From contig JAVKDD010000011.1 in assembly GCA_040222455.1 (NCBI GenBank), positions 62,001 through 126,000 of the forward strand: a stretch of DNA of 64,000 bases, read 5' to 3'. This DNA comes from RHLJ01 sp040222455. GTDB lineage: Bacteria; Bacteroidota; Rhodothermia; Balneolales; Balneolaceae. The notes below the pieces were generated by a model. The model did not search any database and had not been told where the DNA came from. It worked only from the letters and a program-made list of their open reading frames with translations. Below are positions 51,499 through 60,833 of the stretch, in pieces. Made by a program: the position numbers and the translations under genes. Each line of letters begins with the position of its first letter. Positions within the stretch are counted from its first letter, which is position 1.

Positions 51499-53370
51499 AT
51501 GAGCAAAATATTAACACTCATATTCACAGGCTTTTTGTGTAGCCTTTCAGTACAAGCACAAATCAATCAGGAAATAGCAGATAGCCTCGAATTTGAAGAA
51601 GTTATCGTAACGGCTACGAAAATTCCGATTTCATTACGTGAAACCACAAAACCTGTTCTTGTTATAGATCAGGAAACAATCTCTAGGAGCTCTGGAAAAG
51701 ATGTAGCTCAATTATTGAGTGAGCAATCTGGGATTTACATAAACGGTGCATTTAGTAATACTGGTAAAGATAAAGCGACTTACTTACAAGGAGCATCTAC
51801 GAAATATACTCTTTTTCTTATCGATGGCCTCCCGGTTAATGACCCATCAACTATTGGGGGCGTTTTTGACATCAGAAACCTTGCTTTAGACACGATCGAA
51901 CGGATTGAAATTGTAAAAGGAAGCATGTCTACCCTCTACGGTTCTGATGCCATAGCGGGAGTAATCAACATCATTACAAAAAAAGCAGGCCCAAACACTG
52001 TGAATGCAAATGCAACGGCTTCTTTTGGAAGTTATGGGGCCAAAAAAGGGCAAATAGGCTTAAGCGGAAGAGAAAAAAGAGGAAGCTTCTCTATCAATTT
52101 TACAAGAGAAAATTTTGATGGAATAAGTGAAGCAATTGATTCTTTAGGTACGGGTAGTTTCGATAAAGATGGATTCGAGAAAAATACATTCTCCGCAAAA
52201 GTATCAATTATGCCGATACAAGGACTAACGGTCACTCCAAAATTACTGCTAAATACATTTGATGGAGATTACGATGCAGGAATTTTTGCAGATGCACCAA
52301 ACACATTTGAAACAGAATTTTTTAATCCAGGAATAACAGTTAATTATGAGAATGAAGCTTTCTCACTTACTACAAACTATAGCTATACAAATACCAATCG
52401 AAAAAATATAGCTGCATTTGGAGGTGAATTCGAAGGGAAGCTTCAAAACTTCGACACTTATGGTTCTTATGCTTTCAATCCGCTGTTTAATTTGCTAGTT
52501 GGTTTCAGTTATCAAAATATGCTTTTGGGTAGTGAAAGCCCTAGCTCAGATTTATATAGTCCTTATGTTACAGCAGTTGTTAGAGACTGGAATGGGTTCA
52601 ATTCAGAAACGGGAATTAGATTAAATCGCCATAATGAGTACGGCACAAATGTCTCAGTAAGCCAATCTTTCTCATATATTTTATTGGAGAGATTTAAGTT
52701 ATTTGGATCGATTAGTACGGGCTTTAAGGCTCCTACGCTCGATGAATTGTATGGTCTTTTTGGTGCGAATCCTGATTTAAAGCCTGAAGAAAGTTTATAC
52801 ATGAACTTTGGAACCGAATATTATATTAAAAGTTTAGACTTAAAGTTTTCAGCCAATATATTCTCACGTGAAATTGAAAATGTGCTTTTTTACGGTACAA
52901 CCGGGTACATTAATCAGGATAATCAGAAAGATTCAGGGTTCGAATTTACTTCAAGATGGTTCGCTTCGAGAAAGCTGACAGTATTTGGGACACTTGATTT
53001 AGTAGATGGAGAAATTACTTCGAAAGATTTTTCAGGTAATACTGTTACTAACGATAATTTATTCAGGAGACCAAAAGTAAGTATAGGTGGAGGAATTACT
53101 GTAATGCTTATTGAGAACCTGAATTTAGGTTTAAACTTAAATTATTTTGGAGAAAGAGAAGATGTTTACTTCACCCCAAGTTTTGCAAGAAGGCAGATTA
53201 CATTAGATCCATATTTATTAATCAATGCATATGCCGACTATTCAATACTGGAAAACAAAGCAACTATATTTATTGACTTAAAGAACCTGTTGGACAAAGA
53301 TTTTCAAGAAACTTATGGTTATAACACGTTAGGTTTTGCTATAAACACTGGTATAAGGATTCAGCTATAA
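51499..53370 (+). CDS. btuB: TonB-dependent receptor, BtuB-like vitamin B12 transporter
   Basis: 623 residues. The signal peptide ends V-Q-A-Q (about residue 20). The TonB-box region E-E-V-I-V-T-A-T-K is at 33-41, the plug domain covers about 45-160 (Y-G-S-D-A-I-A-G-V-I-N-I-I-T) and the 22-strand barrel follows, ending in I-R-I-Q-L. Its cobalamin riboswitch supports B12 (corrinoid) as substrate; sequence alone would allow other ligands. No btuFCD or cob genes follow; the next gene is convergent. Confidence 0.92.
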   Translation: MSKILTLIFTGFLCSLSVQAQINQEIADSLEFEEVIVTATKIPISLRETTKPVLVIDQETISRSSGKDVAQLLSEQSGIYINGAFSNTGKDKATYLQGASTKYTLFLIDGLPVNDPSTIGGVFDIRNLALDTIERIEIVKGSMSTLYGSDAIAGVINIITKKAGPNTVNANATASFGSYGAKKGQIGLSGREKRGSFSINFTRENFDGISEAIDSLGTGSFDKDGFEKNTFSAKVSIMPIQGLTVTPKLLLNTFDGDYDAGIFADAPNTFETEFFNPGITVNYENEAFSLTTNYSYTNTNRKNIAAFGGEFEGKLQNFDTYGSYAFNPLFNLLVGFSYQNMLLGSESPSSDLYSPYVTAVVRDWNGFNSETGIRLNRHNEYGTNVSVSQSFSYILLERFKLFGSISTGFKAPTLDELYGLFGANPDLKPEESLYMNFGTEYYIKSLDLKFSANIFSREIENVLFYGTTGYINQDNQKDSGFEFTSRWFASRKLTVFGTLDLVDGEITSKDFSGNTVTNDNLFRRPKVSIGGGITVMLIENLNLGLNLNYFGEREDVYFTPSFARRQITLDPYLLINAYADYSILENKATIFIDLKNLLDKDFQETYGYNTLGFAINTGIRIQL

Positions 53371-53435
53371 ACTTGAGCTCTAATTAAGTTCCAAATTTAC
53401 AATCCCTACAGGGATCTGGAGAAGTAATTACCCTG

Positions 53436-53461
53436 AGCAATCCCATATCGGTGGGATTGCT
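53436..53461. other. Intergenic hairpin after btuB
   Basis: agcaatccca (53436-53445) pairs perfectly with tgggattgct (53452-53461) over 6 nt. A second short inverted repeat, atccc/gggat, lies at 53402-53415. The hairpin may terminate the btuB transcript although the following T-tract is weak, or it may be a REP-like intergenic element. Confidence 0.5.
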
Positions 53462-53543
53462 TTGGGGTTATCTGCCACATAGCATGATTTGGGGCTATTT
53501 CCCCTCGCAAATATTGATTTTTAAATCGAGCTTAGATTAATAA

Positions 53544-53969
53544 CTATTTCTCGAAAATTGCTAGCCCAAAATAGCAGGGCTCAACCTCACAAGCATACAT
53601 AGAAACTTTAATTAAGTATCTACCAGTAACATCAGGTTCATAATAGATTACCGGGAAATCATCCACTTCTGTATCACTATCAAGCTGATTACCATCAGAG
53701 TCGCTGAGATACAAGTCTAAATCGTTACAGTCTACGTCACAAAAGCCTTCAATCAAGTATTCTTTACTGCTTGAAAGATAGAAGCTCCATGTGTTGTCAT
53801 CCTCCTCACTAATTTTTCCGACGATATAGTTTTGTACAGAATATCCATTCTCTGAATTTTCTGCATATGCATTTTGAATTTGCGTCCAAACTATTTCAGT
53901 ATACGATTGTGCTGTGATTGAACGACTAGAAACTAGTAAGAACAAAAAGATTAATAGATATTTTTTCAA
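53544..53969 (-). CDS. Small exported protein with pre-peptidase-like (PPC) beta domain
   Basis: 141 residues. A signal peptide ends near S-I-T-A-Q. The body is beta-rich and acidic with the pattern seen in bacterial pre-peptidase C-terminal domains (D-L-D-L-Y-L-S-D-S-D-G-N-Q-L-D-S-D, then G-R-Y-L-I-K-V-S-M). The D-x-D-x-D-G run suggests calcium binding. Four cysteines in the second half could form disulfides. No protease is fused or adjacent, so it is likely a stand-alone surface or periplasmic protein. Function unknown. Confidence 0.72.
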   Translation of the reverse strand: MKKYLLIFLFLLVSSRSITAQSYTEIVWTQIQNAYAENSENGYSVQNYIVGKISEEDDNTWSFYLSSSKEYLIEGFCDVDCNDLDLYLSDSDGNQLDSDTEVDDFPVIYYEPDVTGRYLIKVSMYACEVEPCYFGLAIFEK

Positions 53970-54044
53970 GATTATGTGCCCCGCTTATTTTTATTAGCTG
54001 GTTATATTATTGAAAAGTAATCTGAATTTCAGGTTTTATTCTTA

Positions 54045-55781
54045 TCAAACTCCCAAGTCTTTTAAGATAGCATCAATCACAAAATCGAGGGAAGCTGCTG
54101 TTTCGTAGTACTTGTTGGAATTTTCAAGTTCGGTATTAACGCTACAATAGAACTTAATTTTTGGCTCTGTACCAGATGGGCGAGCGGAAACGATGCCGCC
54201 ATCTTCGGTAATAAATTGCAACACATTCGCTTTTGGAAGATCAATTTTCGAGGTTTTTCCAGTTTCAAGGTTTTTCTCTTCCTGAGTTTGATAATCTTTT
54301 AATACGACAAGTTTAGAACCACCTAAGGTTTTTGGAGGGTTACTACGATATTCGGCCATCATTTGCTGAATTTCTTCAGCTCCTGATTTACCTTTTTTAG
54401 TAACGGAAACTAATTTTTCTTTGAAGAAGCCATGTTCAACGTACATATCAACTAAAGCCTCAAAGAGACTACTCCCTTGATCTTTGTAATAGGCGACCAT
54501 TTCAGCAATTATGACGGCAGAAACTACAGCATCTTTATCTCTAACATGCCCACCAATGAGATATCCATAACTTTCCTCCCCACCAGCTATAAATTCTTTT
54601 TTGCCTTCAAACTTAGTCATCAACTCACCAATATATTTGAATCCCGTAAGTGTATTATAGCATTCCACACCATACGACTCAGCAATTCTATCGATTAAAT
54701 AGGAGGTAACAATAGTTTTAACGATGTATTGATTCCCAGTTAATTTTCCAGCATTATTCCAAGCGGTAAGCATATAATTGATAATCAAAGTACCAGTCAT
54801 ATTTCCATTAAACAGAACCCATTCATCTCTATCATTTTTTACAGCAATACCGATTCGATCTGCATCGGGATCTGTCGCCATAACTAATTCTGCATTAATT
54901 TCTTTTGCTTTAGCCATTGCCATACTAAGAGCATCTTTCTCTTCTGGGTTTGGATAGATTACCGTAGGAAAATTCCCATCAACTTTCATTTGTTCTTCAA
55001 CAAGAGTAACATTTTCAAAACCATATGCCTCAAGTGCTGGAGGAATAGAGACGCCTCCTGTTCCATGAATTGGAGAAAAAACAATGCTGATATCTTTTTG
55101 TCGCTTAATAGCATCTTTTGATACAGAAAGCTTCACTAGTTCTTCCAGAAAACGATCATCTATTTCTTTGCCAATGATTTCTACATTCTTATCAACTCTC
55201 TCAAAATTAATATCTTCAACACTAGTTATTTTTTGAACTTCTTCCATTACCATTTTATCATATGGAGCCACAAATTGACCTCCATCTGCTCCATACGCTT
55301 TATATCCGTTATATTCTTTTGGATTATGAGAAGCAGTAAGAACTACACCACTTTGGCAGCCTAATTCTCGAATCGCAAAAGAAAGCTCGGGGGTTGGGCG
55401 AAGCGCCTCAAAAAAGTACACATAAATTCCATTCGCAGAGAACACATCAGCTACTACTTTAGCAAGTGAATCAGAATTATTTCTACAGTCGTATGCAATG
55501 GCAACTTTAATAGGCTCATTTGGATAGTTTTTTTTAAGGAAGTTACTGAGACCTTGTGTGGCTGCTCCAAAAGTATATTTGTTTACGCGATTGGATCCGA
55601 CACCCATAATTCCGCGAAGACCACCAGTACCAAATTCTAAATCTTTATAAAAAGCATCAGTTAGTTCTGTGTACTGTTCATTATCAAACATTTGCTGAAT
55701 GGCGGTTTTTGTTTCAGAATCATATCCACCCGTTAGCCAATCGTTTATTTTATCTTTAACGTCAGAATCTAAAGTGCTCAT
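54045..55781 (-). CDS. Phosphoglucomutase/phosphomannomutase (phospho-sugar mutase)
   Basis: 578 residues, alpha-D-phosphohexomutase superfamily, PGM2-like length. The phosphoserine loop is T-A-S-H-N-P-K-E-Y-N-G-Y-K, the metal loop D-P-D-A-D-R-I-G, the sugar-binding loop G-G-E-E-S-Y-G and the phosphate-binding loop R-P-S-G-T-E-P-K-I. It interconverts hexose-1-P and hexose-6-P (glucose or mannose; the PGM2 type may also use ribose). It is cytosolic and stands alone. Confidence 0.92.
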   Translation of the reverse strand: MSTLDSDVKDKINDWLTGGYDSETKTAIQQMFDNEQYTELTDAFYKDLEFGTGGLRGIMGVGSNRVNKYTFGAATQGLSNFLKKNYPNEPIKVAIAYDCRNNSDSLAKVVADVFSANGIYVYFFEALRPTPELSFAIRELGCQSGVVLTASHNPKEYNGYKAYGADGGQFVAPYDKMVMEEVQKITSVEDINFERVDKNVEIIGKEIDDRFLEELVKLSVSKDAIKRQKDISIVFSPIHGTGGVSIPPALEAYGFENVTLVEEQMKVDGNFPTVIYPNPEEKDALSMAMAKAKEINAELVMATDPDADRIGIAVKNDRDEWVLFNGNMTGTLIINYMLTAWNNAGKLTGNQYIVKTIVTSYLIDRIAESYGVECYNTLTGFKYIGELMTKFEGKKEFIAGGEESYGYLIGGHVRDKDAVVSAVIIAEMVAYYKDQGSSLFEALVDMYVEHGFFKEKLVSVTKKGKSGAEEIQQMMAEYRSNPPKTLGGSKLVVLKDYQTQEEKNLETGKTSKIDLPKANVLQFITEDGGIVSARPSGTEPKIKFYCSVNTELENSNKYYETAASLDFVIDAILKDLGV

Positions 55782-55977
55782 ATTTATTTTTTGAAGATTA
55801 AAATTTAAAGCCCATTTAATATATAAATTTAAATTTTTCTTTGGTGAGATGAGTTGATCTTTAATAAGTTAAAAAATTGTTTCAAGATTAGACGAACAAT
55901 GGTTTTTGTCTTTTAATGCACTTATTATAGTAGATGTTAAGCAATCAGGGATTTTTAAAATAAAATTGAGTAGAAAA

Positions 55978-56697
55978 GTGAATTATAGTAGAAAAATTTT
56001 AGGTATGCTTTTGCTTGTTGGTGCCATTACATTTTCATGTAAAAGCTCTGAAATGGCCACAAATGAAGCAGAGGTTTCTGAGAACTCAACTATCAATAAT
56101 TCTGCAAATCTTGAAGAACTATATTGGGCAAGAGTTGATAGTGCTAAAATGAATTTTGTGCAAGCTGATGTCGACTTTATGACGATGATGATTACTCATC
56201 ATGCACAGGCTTTGATCATGTCTGATTTAGCACCAAAGAATGGAGCGAGCCCAGAAATTCAAATATTATCATCGCGAATTATTAATGCACAAAAAGATGA
56301 AATTGCAACCATGCAAAGGTGGTTAAGGGATCGGGATCAACCAGTACCTGAAGTTCATATTGATGGTTTAAATCTTATGATTCATGGAGTTGGGATGGAT
56401 CATATGGGGCATAATATGGATCATTCGAATATGGTGGGAATGCTTTCCCCAGCACAACTTGAAGAACTTGCCGATGCAAAAGGAAATGAATTCGACAGAA
56501 CTTTTTTAAAATATATGATTCAACATCATCTAGGCGCTACTTCAATGGTAAGCGATCTAATTGCTACAGATGGTGCTGTTCAGGATGAGGCTGCATTTAG
56601 ATTAGCCACAGATATAAATGTAGATCAGGTTACCGAAATTAGAAGGATGAAGCTAATGCTTGATCGTATCGAAAGATCTAATGAAGGTACCGAATAA
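55978..56697 (+). CDS. DUF305 (CopM-like) metal-binding lipoprotein
   Basis: 239 residues from a GTG at 55978, chosen because it opens directly on a lipoprotein signal (N-Y-S-R-K-I-L-G then hydrophobics to T-F-S-C); a TTG at 55906 and an ATG at 56005 are in frame. Two DUF305 repeats carry H-H motifs: M-I-T-H-H-A-Q-A-L and M-I-Q-H-H-L-G-A-T. Between them is a Met/His-rich stretch (H-G-V-G-M-D-H-M-G-H-N-M-D-H). CopM in cyanobacteria binds copper and silver, so periplasmic metal binding is the best guess. The LVIVD lipoprotein follows 44 nt downstream. Confidence 0.85.
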   Translation: MNYSRKILGMLLLVGAITFSCKSSEMATNEAEVSENSTINNSANLEELYWARVDSAKMNFVQADVDFMTMMITHHAQALIMSDLAPKNGASPEIQILSSRIINAQKDEIATMQRWLRDRDQPVPEVHIDGLNLMIHGVGMDHMGHNMDHSNMVGMLSPAQLEELADAKGNEFDRTFLKYMIQHHLGATSMVSDLIATDGAVQDEAAFRLATDINVDQVTEIRRMKLMLDRIERSNEGTE

Positions 56698-56741
56698 GAT
56701 TTTTTACTAAGATTACAATCACAAAAAACAACGGAAAACGT

Positions 56742-58733
56742 ATGAAACTCTATTCAATTAGAACTTTAATGGCATCTGTAGTTGGAACGCTACTTTTGTT
56801 TGTATATGCTTGTGCTCCATCGGCACCTATGGTGCAAGCACCATTTACAGCGCCAAGTGTCTCAATGCTTGAAAATGTAAATCCTCCAAGTCCAGACCCA
56901 AGAGTTGGTTTAGGAGCCGGACTTTTCGATGCTGAAGAAGCCATCTGGAACTTAGAGATGTTATCTCAAACTCCCCCTGCACCAGATTTTGTTGGTGTTA
57001 CCAATTCAGATCTTGCATTTAAAGGTACCTATGCATTTCAAGGCAATTACAATGGTGTAATGATTTGGGATCTTTCTGACCCTTCAGCTCCAGTTTTAGT
57101 AAAAGATTACCTTTGTCCAGCTTCACAAAGTGATGTTTCTGTTTATGGAGATCTTCTTTTTGTATCTGGTGAAGGATCTAGTGGTCGACTGGATTGTGGA
57201 ACTCAGGGAGTTCAACAAGCAGTTAGTAAAGATAGGCTAAGAGGAATTAGAATTTTTGATATCACAAATATTGAAGACCCTCAATACATTGCAAATGTAC
57301 AAACCTGTAGAGGCTCTCACACTCATTCTGTATTAAAAGATCCAGAAGATGATGAGAACGTATATATTTATGTTTCAGGTTCAGCTGGTGTACGCCCAAG
57401 CGAAGAATTGGCAGGTTGTTCAGATCTTCGCCCTGGCGAAGATCCAAACTCTGCATTATTCAGAATCGAAGTAATTAAAGTTCCTCTAGATTCACCTGAA
57501 AATTCAGCAATTGTTAGCTCACCAAGAATTTTTGAAGATTTAGAAGAACCACCAACTCACGGTTTAGCTCCTGCTGATATTGCTGCAATGGAAGAAGCTA
57601 TTGCAAATGGCGCATTTACTTATATGAGAAATGGAACTGAAAGAGTTATGTCAGGTGGCTTTGCTCGTCGTGTTTTAGCAGGAATTGCTGAGGAACGAGG
57701 AAATGAGACTCCTACCTCTGCTGATACCCTTTTCTTGAGAGAGAACGCTACTTCAATCTTAGAAAATATGTTTGGTTGGGGACAAGAAGATCCTATTGCA
57801 CGTCGAGGTCCAAATCAATGCCATGATATTACACTTTACCCGGAAATTGGTTTAGCCGGTGGTGCGTGTGAAGGATATGGACTGTTATTGGATATTACAG
57901 ATCCGGTCAATCCAGTTAGAATAGATGCAGTTGCAGATTCAAACTTCTCATACTGGCATTCGGCCACGTTTACAAATGATGGAAGTAAAGTTCTATTTAC
58001 AGATGAGTGGGGTGGTGGTGGACAGCCTAAATGCCGCGAGTCTGATCCAATGGAATGGGGTGCTAATGCGATATTTACTATTGAAGATGGGAAATTAATT
58101 TTTGAAGAATATTATAAACTCCCAGCTGCTCAAACAGTTCAAGAAAATTGTGTAGCACATAATGGTTCAATGATTCCAGTTCCAGGTAGAGATATTATGG
58201 TTCAATCTTGGTATCAAGGTGGTATTTCAATATTTGACTGGACAGATCCAAATAACCCAGTTGAGATTGCATTTCATGATCGTGGCCCTGTTTCACCAGA
58301 AAGAATGCAAATGGGTGGAAGCTGGTCGGTTTATTGGTATAACGGACTAATTGTAAGTTCTGAGATTGCAAGAGGATTGGATATTTTTGATCTAAAGCCA
58401 AGCCCGTATTTAACGGAAAATGAAATTGCGGCTTCAAAAACCGTTAAACTGGATTATTTAAATGCTCAAGGTCATCCAATGTTTGTTTGGCCTACTACAA
58501 CTGCTTTAGCGAAAGCGTATGTTGATCAATTAGATCGAGACAAAGGACTAGATGCCGCAAGTCTTACAGCGGTACGTCAAGGTCTTGCAAATGCAGATGT
58601 TTCTGATTCTAAAGCAAAAAGTAAAATTCTATCTCAGCTAGCCGAAGAAGTTAGTGAGATGTCGAATATGGCTAAAGATTCCGAAAAAGTAAGCAAGCTT
58701 GCTAATACACTTAAAGATTTAGCTTCGATGTAA
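56742..58733 (+). CDS. LVIVD repeat-containing lipoprotein
   Basis: 663 residues. The lipobox F-V-Y-A-C puts the lipidated cysteine near residue 24. The body is a beta-propeller-like protein with LVIVD-type repeats (V-M-I-W-D-L-S-D-P-S-A-P, I-R-I-F-D-I-T-N-I-E-D-P, I-S-I-F-D-W-T-D-P-N-N-P-V). A helical tail (about 600-663) ends it. Cysteines are unusually frequent for an exported protein. It is probably co-transcribed with the DUF305 gene and ends at a strong terminator. No catalytic motif seen; a binding or scaffold role at the outer membrane is inferred. Confidence 0.85.
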   Translation: MKLYSIRTLMASVVGTLLLFVYACAPSAPMVQAPFTAPSVSMLENVNPPSPDPRVGLGAGLFDAEEAIWNLEMLSQTPPAPDFVGVTNSDLAFKGTYAFQGNYNGVMIWDLSDPSAPVLVKDYLCPASQSDVSVYGDLLFVSGEGSSGRLDCGTQGVQQAVSKDRLRGIRIFDITNIEDPQYIANVQTCRGSHTHSVLKDPEDDENVYIYVSGSAGVRPSEELAGCSDLRPGEDPNSALFRIEVIKVPLDSPENSAIVSSPRIFEDLEEPPTHGLAPADIAAMEEAIANGAFTYMRNGTERVMSGGFARRVLAGIAEERGNETPTSADTLFLRENATSILENMFGWGQEDPIARRGPNQCHDITLYPEIGLAGGACEGYGLLLDITDPVNPVRIDAVADSNFSYWHSATFTNDGSKVLFTDEWGGGGQPKCRESDPMEWGANAIFTIEDGKLIFEEYYKLPAAQTVQENCVAHNGSMIPVPGRDIMVQSWYQGGISIFDWTDPNNPVEIAFHDRGPVSPERMQMGGSWSVYWYNGLIVSSEIARGLDIFDLKPSPYLTENEIAASKTVKLDYLNAQGHPMFVWPTTTALAKAYVDQLDRDKGLDAASLTAVRQGLANADVSDSKAKSKILSQLAEEVSEMSNMAKDSEKVSKLANTLKDLASM

Positions 58734-58758
58734 TTCAAGGTTTTATTAAACCACTTTT

Positions 58759-58793
58759 AAAAGCCACTTGAAGAAATTCGAGTGGCTTTTTTT
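58759..58793 (+). terminator. Rho-independent terminator after the LVIVD gene
   Basis: aaaagccact (58759-58768) pairs with agtggctttt (58781-58790) over a 12-nt loop that can add inner pairs, followed by T's to 58793. It lies 26 nt after the LVIVD stop; its A-rich left side means it could also serve the convergent cupin gene. Confidence 0.88.
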
Positions 58794-58820
58794 ATGGTAA
58801 CAAAGAATAAAAGAATGGCA

Positions 58821-59327
58821 TCAAAATCGCGTCAAACGATGAATTACCTCTTTATGATCTGGAAAGGTATCAATAAGCATCCTTCTTTCACCAAGCTCAA
58901 AGTCATCGAAATCAAAACCGGGAGAAACGGTACAGCCCGTTAAACAATAGGTGTTTGGGTCTTCAACTTCAGAAGCAAACCAAGTATTTTTTGGTACGGT
59001 GAACTGGGGAATTTCACCTCTCTCTAAATCAAGTCCAAGTCTTTGAAATGTATATTTCCCGTGTTCGTCAATCATATGAATCGTTAATGGAGAACCTTCA
59101 TAAAAATGCCACATTTCATCTTGCTTAATACGATGGAAAGCAGAGAAAATATCGGAAGTTAAAAGAAAGAAAATTCCTGTAGAATAATTACGATCGCTGC
59201 TAAATTCTTCCGCTAAACTACCTTGTTTAATTAATCCACTACTTCGGTATGTTTCCTTGTAGAATCCTCCTTCAACATGCTCTTGAAGATTGAGTTTAAA
59301 GACTAATTCATTAATTCGAGAGTGCAT
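58821..59327 (-). CDS. Cupin domain-containing protein (DUF985)
   Basis: 168 residues. V-E-G-G-F-Y-K-E-T-Y-R near the start and F-H-R-I-K-Q-D-E-M-W-H-F-Y-E-G in the middle are the DUF985 cupin blocks, with G-C-T-V-S-P-G-F-D-F-D-D-F-E near the end. It is a small cytosolic beta-barrel, possibly a sugar or metal-binding enzyme; no activity is established for the family. It converges on the LVIVD gene. Confidence 0.86.
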   Translation of the reverse strand: MHSRINELVFKLNLQEHVEGGFYKETYRSSGLIKQGSLAEEFSSDRNYSTGIFFLLTSDIFSAFHRIKQDEMWHFYEGSPLTIHMIDEHGKYTFQRLGLDLERGEIPQFTVPKNTWFASEVEDPNTYCLTGCTVSPGFDFDDFELGERRMLIDTFPDHKEVIHRLTRF

Positions 59328-59409
59328 AAATAGGTCATTTATAAGTTACTTTATAACGAAAGAGTTATTCTAAATTCGATAGGGAGAATCTTTTTTTAAT
59401 AAAGAATTT

Positions 59410-60771
59410 CTATTTAGTAGAAATGATATAAATATGATCTCTAAAATTTTCTATCTGATCTGTAATACTATTTGATACAAAAGTTGGTCTATGTTGAATA
59501 GTTGCATCATCGGGTAGTAAGTCAATTAATGCGTAAAGGTAATTAGATTTTATGGCATAGCTAACATTTTCAGCTCCAAGTAACTTTGCATTTACAATTC
59601 CAATAACTTTTCCATTTTCATCAAATAGTGGTCCACCACTATTTCCAGGCTGAATTGCAGCAGAAAATTGATAACTCGTAATATCTCCATTAAAACCTGT
59701 TCTTGAGCTAATTATACCGTTCGTGATTTTTAGTTCATCACCCATACTTGCTCTTAAAGGATAACCTAAAACAAAGATATTTTCACCTACTTTGGTTTTA
59801 GTTTCTTTACTAATGAAGTATCTTGGAGCTTTGAGTTTTAATTCAGAATCATTAATGATTTTGATAATTGCGAGATCATTTTTCTCATCTTTTACAACGA
59901 TGCTAGCCTCATATTCTTTCGAAGAATTTCCATTGACGCCCTTAACAAAGATTTTTCTACCTGTATCAACTACATGATGATTTGTAACAATGTAAAGAGG
60001 ATTAGAAAGCGAAAAACCACTTCCTGATCCTAGGGTGATATCATTTTCAGTTGGGTAAATTTTAAGAAAAGGTTCTGAGAACCCTTCTTCAGAATTAAAT
60101 AGTGTAAATAAACCAGGACCAGTAGAAATCATAAAGTCCTCACTTAATGTTCTATTACCATTAATCCAATCTATTCTAAAAAGTTGATCAGAAGCAGATT
60201 TTTTAAAAGCAGCCTTAAGTTGACCTTCATGCCAGATATCTTCAAACTCTTCTTTTATTCCACTTAAGTAAATTAAGTTTAGATCATTAGATTGGTTTTC
60301 ATATATCGCAAGAAGAAGAGTCGTTCCATTTGGACCTTTACCTTCATAGATTCCTTCTGTTAAATCAAACCCGTTTTTCCATTCTTCTTTAAGCTCATTC
60401 TCGGTAGAAACTATATCATAATAGTCATATGCTATAGAAAGAAGAGAACCTTTAAAAGTTACACATGGGATATAGCTGGAGTTCATTTCAACATCAATTG
60501 ATGTTATATGGAAGCCATTAGCACCAGATTGACGTGCAATATCAAGTGCCTTATTCATGACATCCTCCATAGCACACTCTTTAGCATTCTTAGTATCTAC
60601 ATTCAAAGTACCTAGAGTATCAGCTATTCCAACAATGGATTGGCCTCCAAAAGAAACAGTTACAGGTTCCTTTGGAGATAATGGTGGAAGTTCCTTTTCA
60701 ATTTTTAGTGTGTATGAAGGAGCACAACCAATTAATAATAGAAAAATCAGAAGGAGATAAGGTTTAAACAT
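59410..60771 (-). CDS. Trypsin-like (S1C) serine protease lipoprotein
   Basis: 453 residues. The lipobox L-L-I-G-C (Cys about 16) anchors it. The N-terminal half (1-230) has no domain I recognise, apart from a short conserved block near G-A-N-G-F-H-I. The C-terminal half is a DegP-like protease fold with the triad histidine in T-N-H-H-V-V-D, the aspartate in K-N-D-L-A-I-I-K and the serine in P-G-N-S-G-G-P-L. No PDZ domain follows, so it resembles short S1C proteases rather than DegP. It probably works in the periplasm or at the outer membrane. Confidence 0.87.
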   Translation of the reverse strand: MFKPYLLLIFLLLIGCAPSYTLKIEKELPPLSPKEPVTVSFGGQSIVGIADTLGTLNVDTKNAKECAMEDVMNKALDIARQSGANGFHITSIDVEMNSSYIPCVTFKGSLLSIAYDYYDIVSTENELKEEWKNGFDLTEGIYEGKGPNGTTLLLAIYENQSNDLNLIYLSGIKEEFEDIWHEGQLKAAFKKSASDQLFRIDWINGNRTLSEDFMISTGPGLFTLFNSEEGFSEPFLKIYPTENDITLGSGSGFSLSNPLYIVTNHHVVDTGRKIFVKGVNGNSSKEYEASIVVKDEKNDLAIIKIINDSELKLKAPRYFISKETKTKVGENIFVLGYPLRASMGDELKITNGIISSRTGFNGDITSYQFSAAIQPGNSGGPLFDENGKVIGIVNAKLLGAENVSYAIKSNYLYALIDLLPDDATIQHRPTFVSNSITDQIENFRDHIYIISTK

Positions 60772-60833
60772 GAAATTAATACTATTAATGTAAATAATAA
60801 GATAATAGCTAAATTTATTTTCAGAATTAAGTC

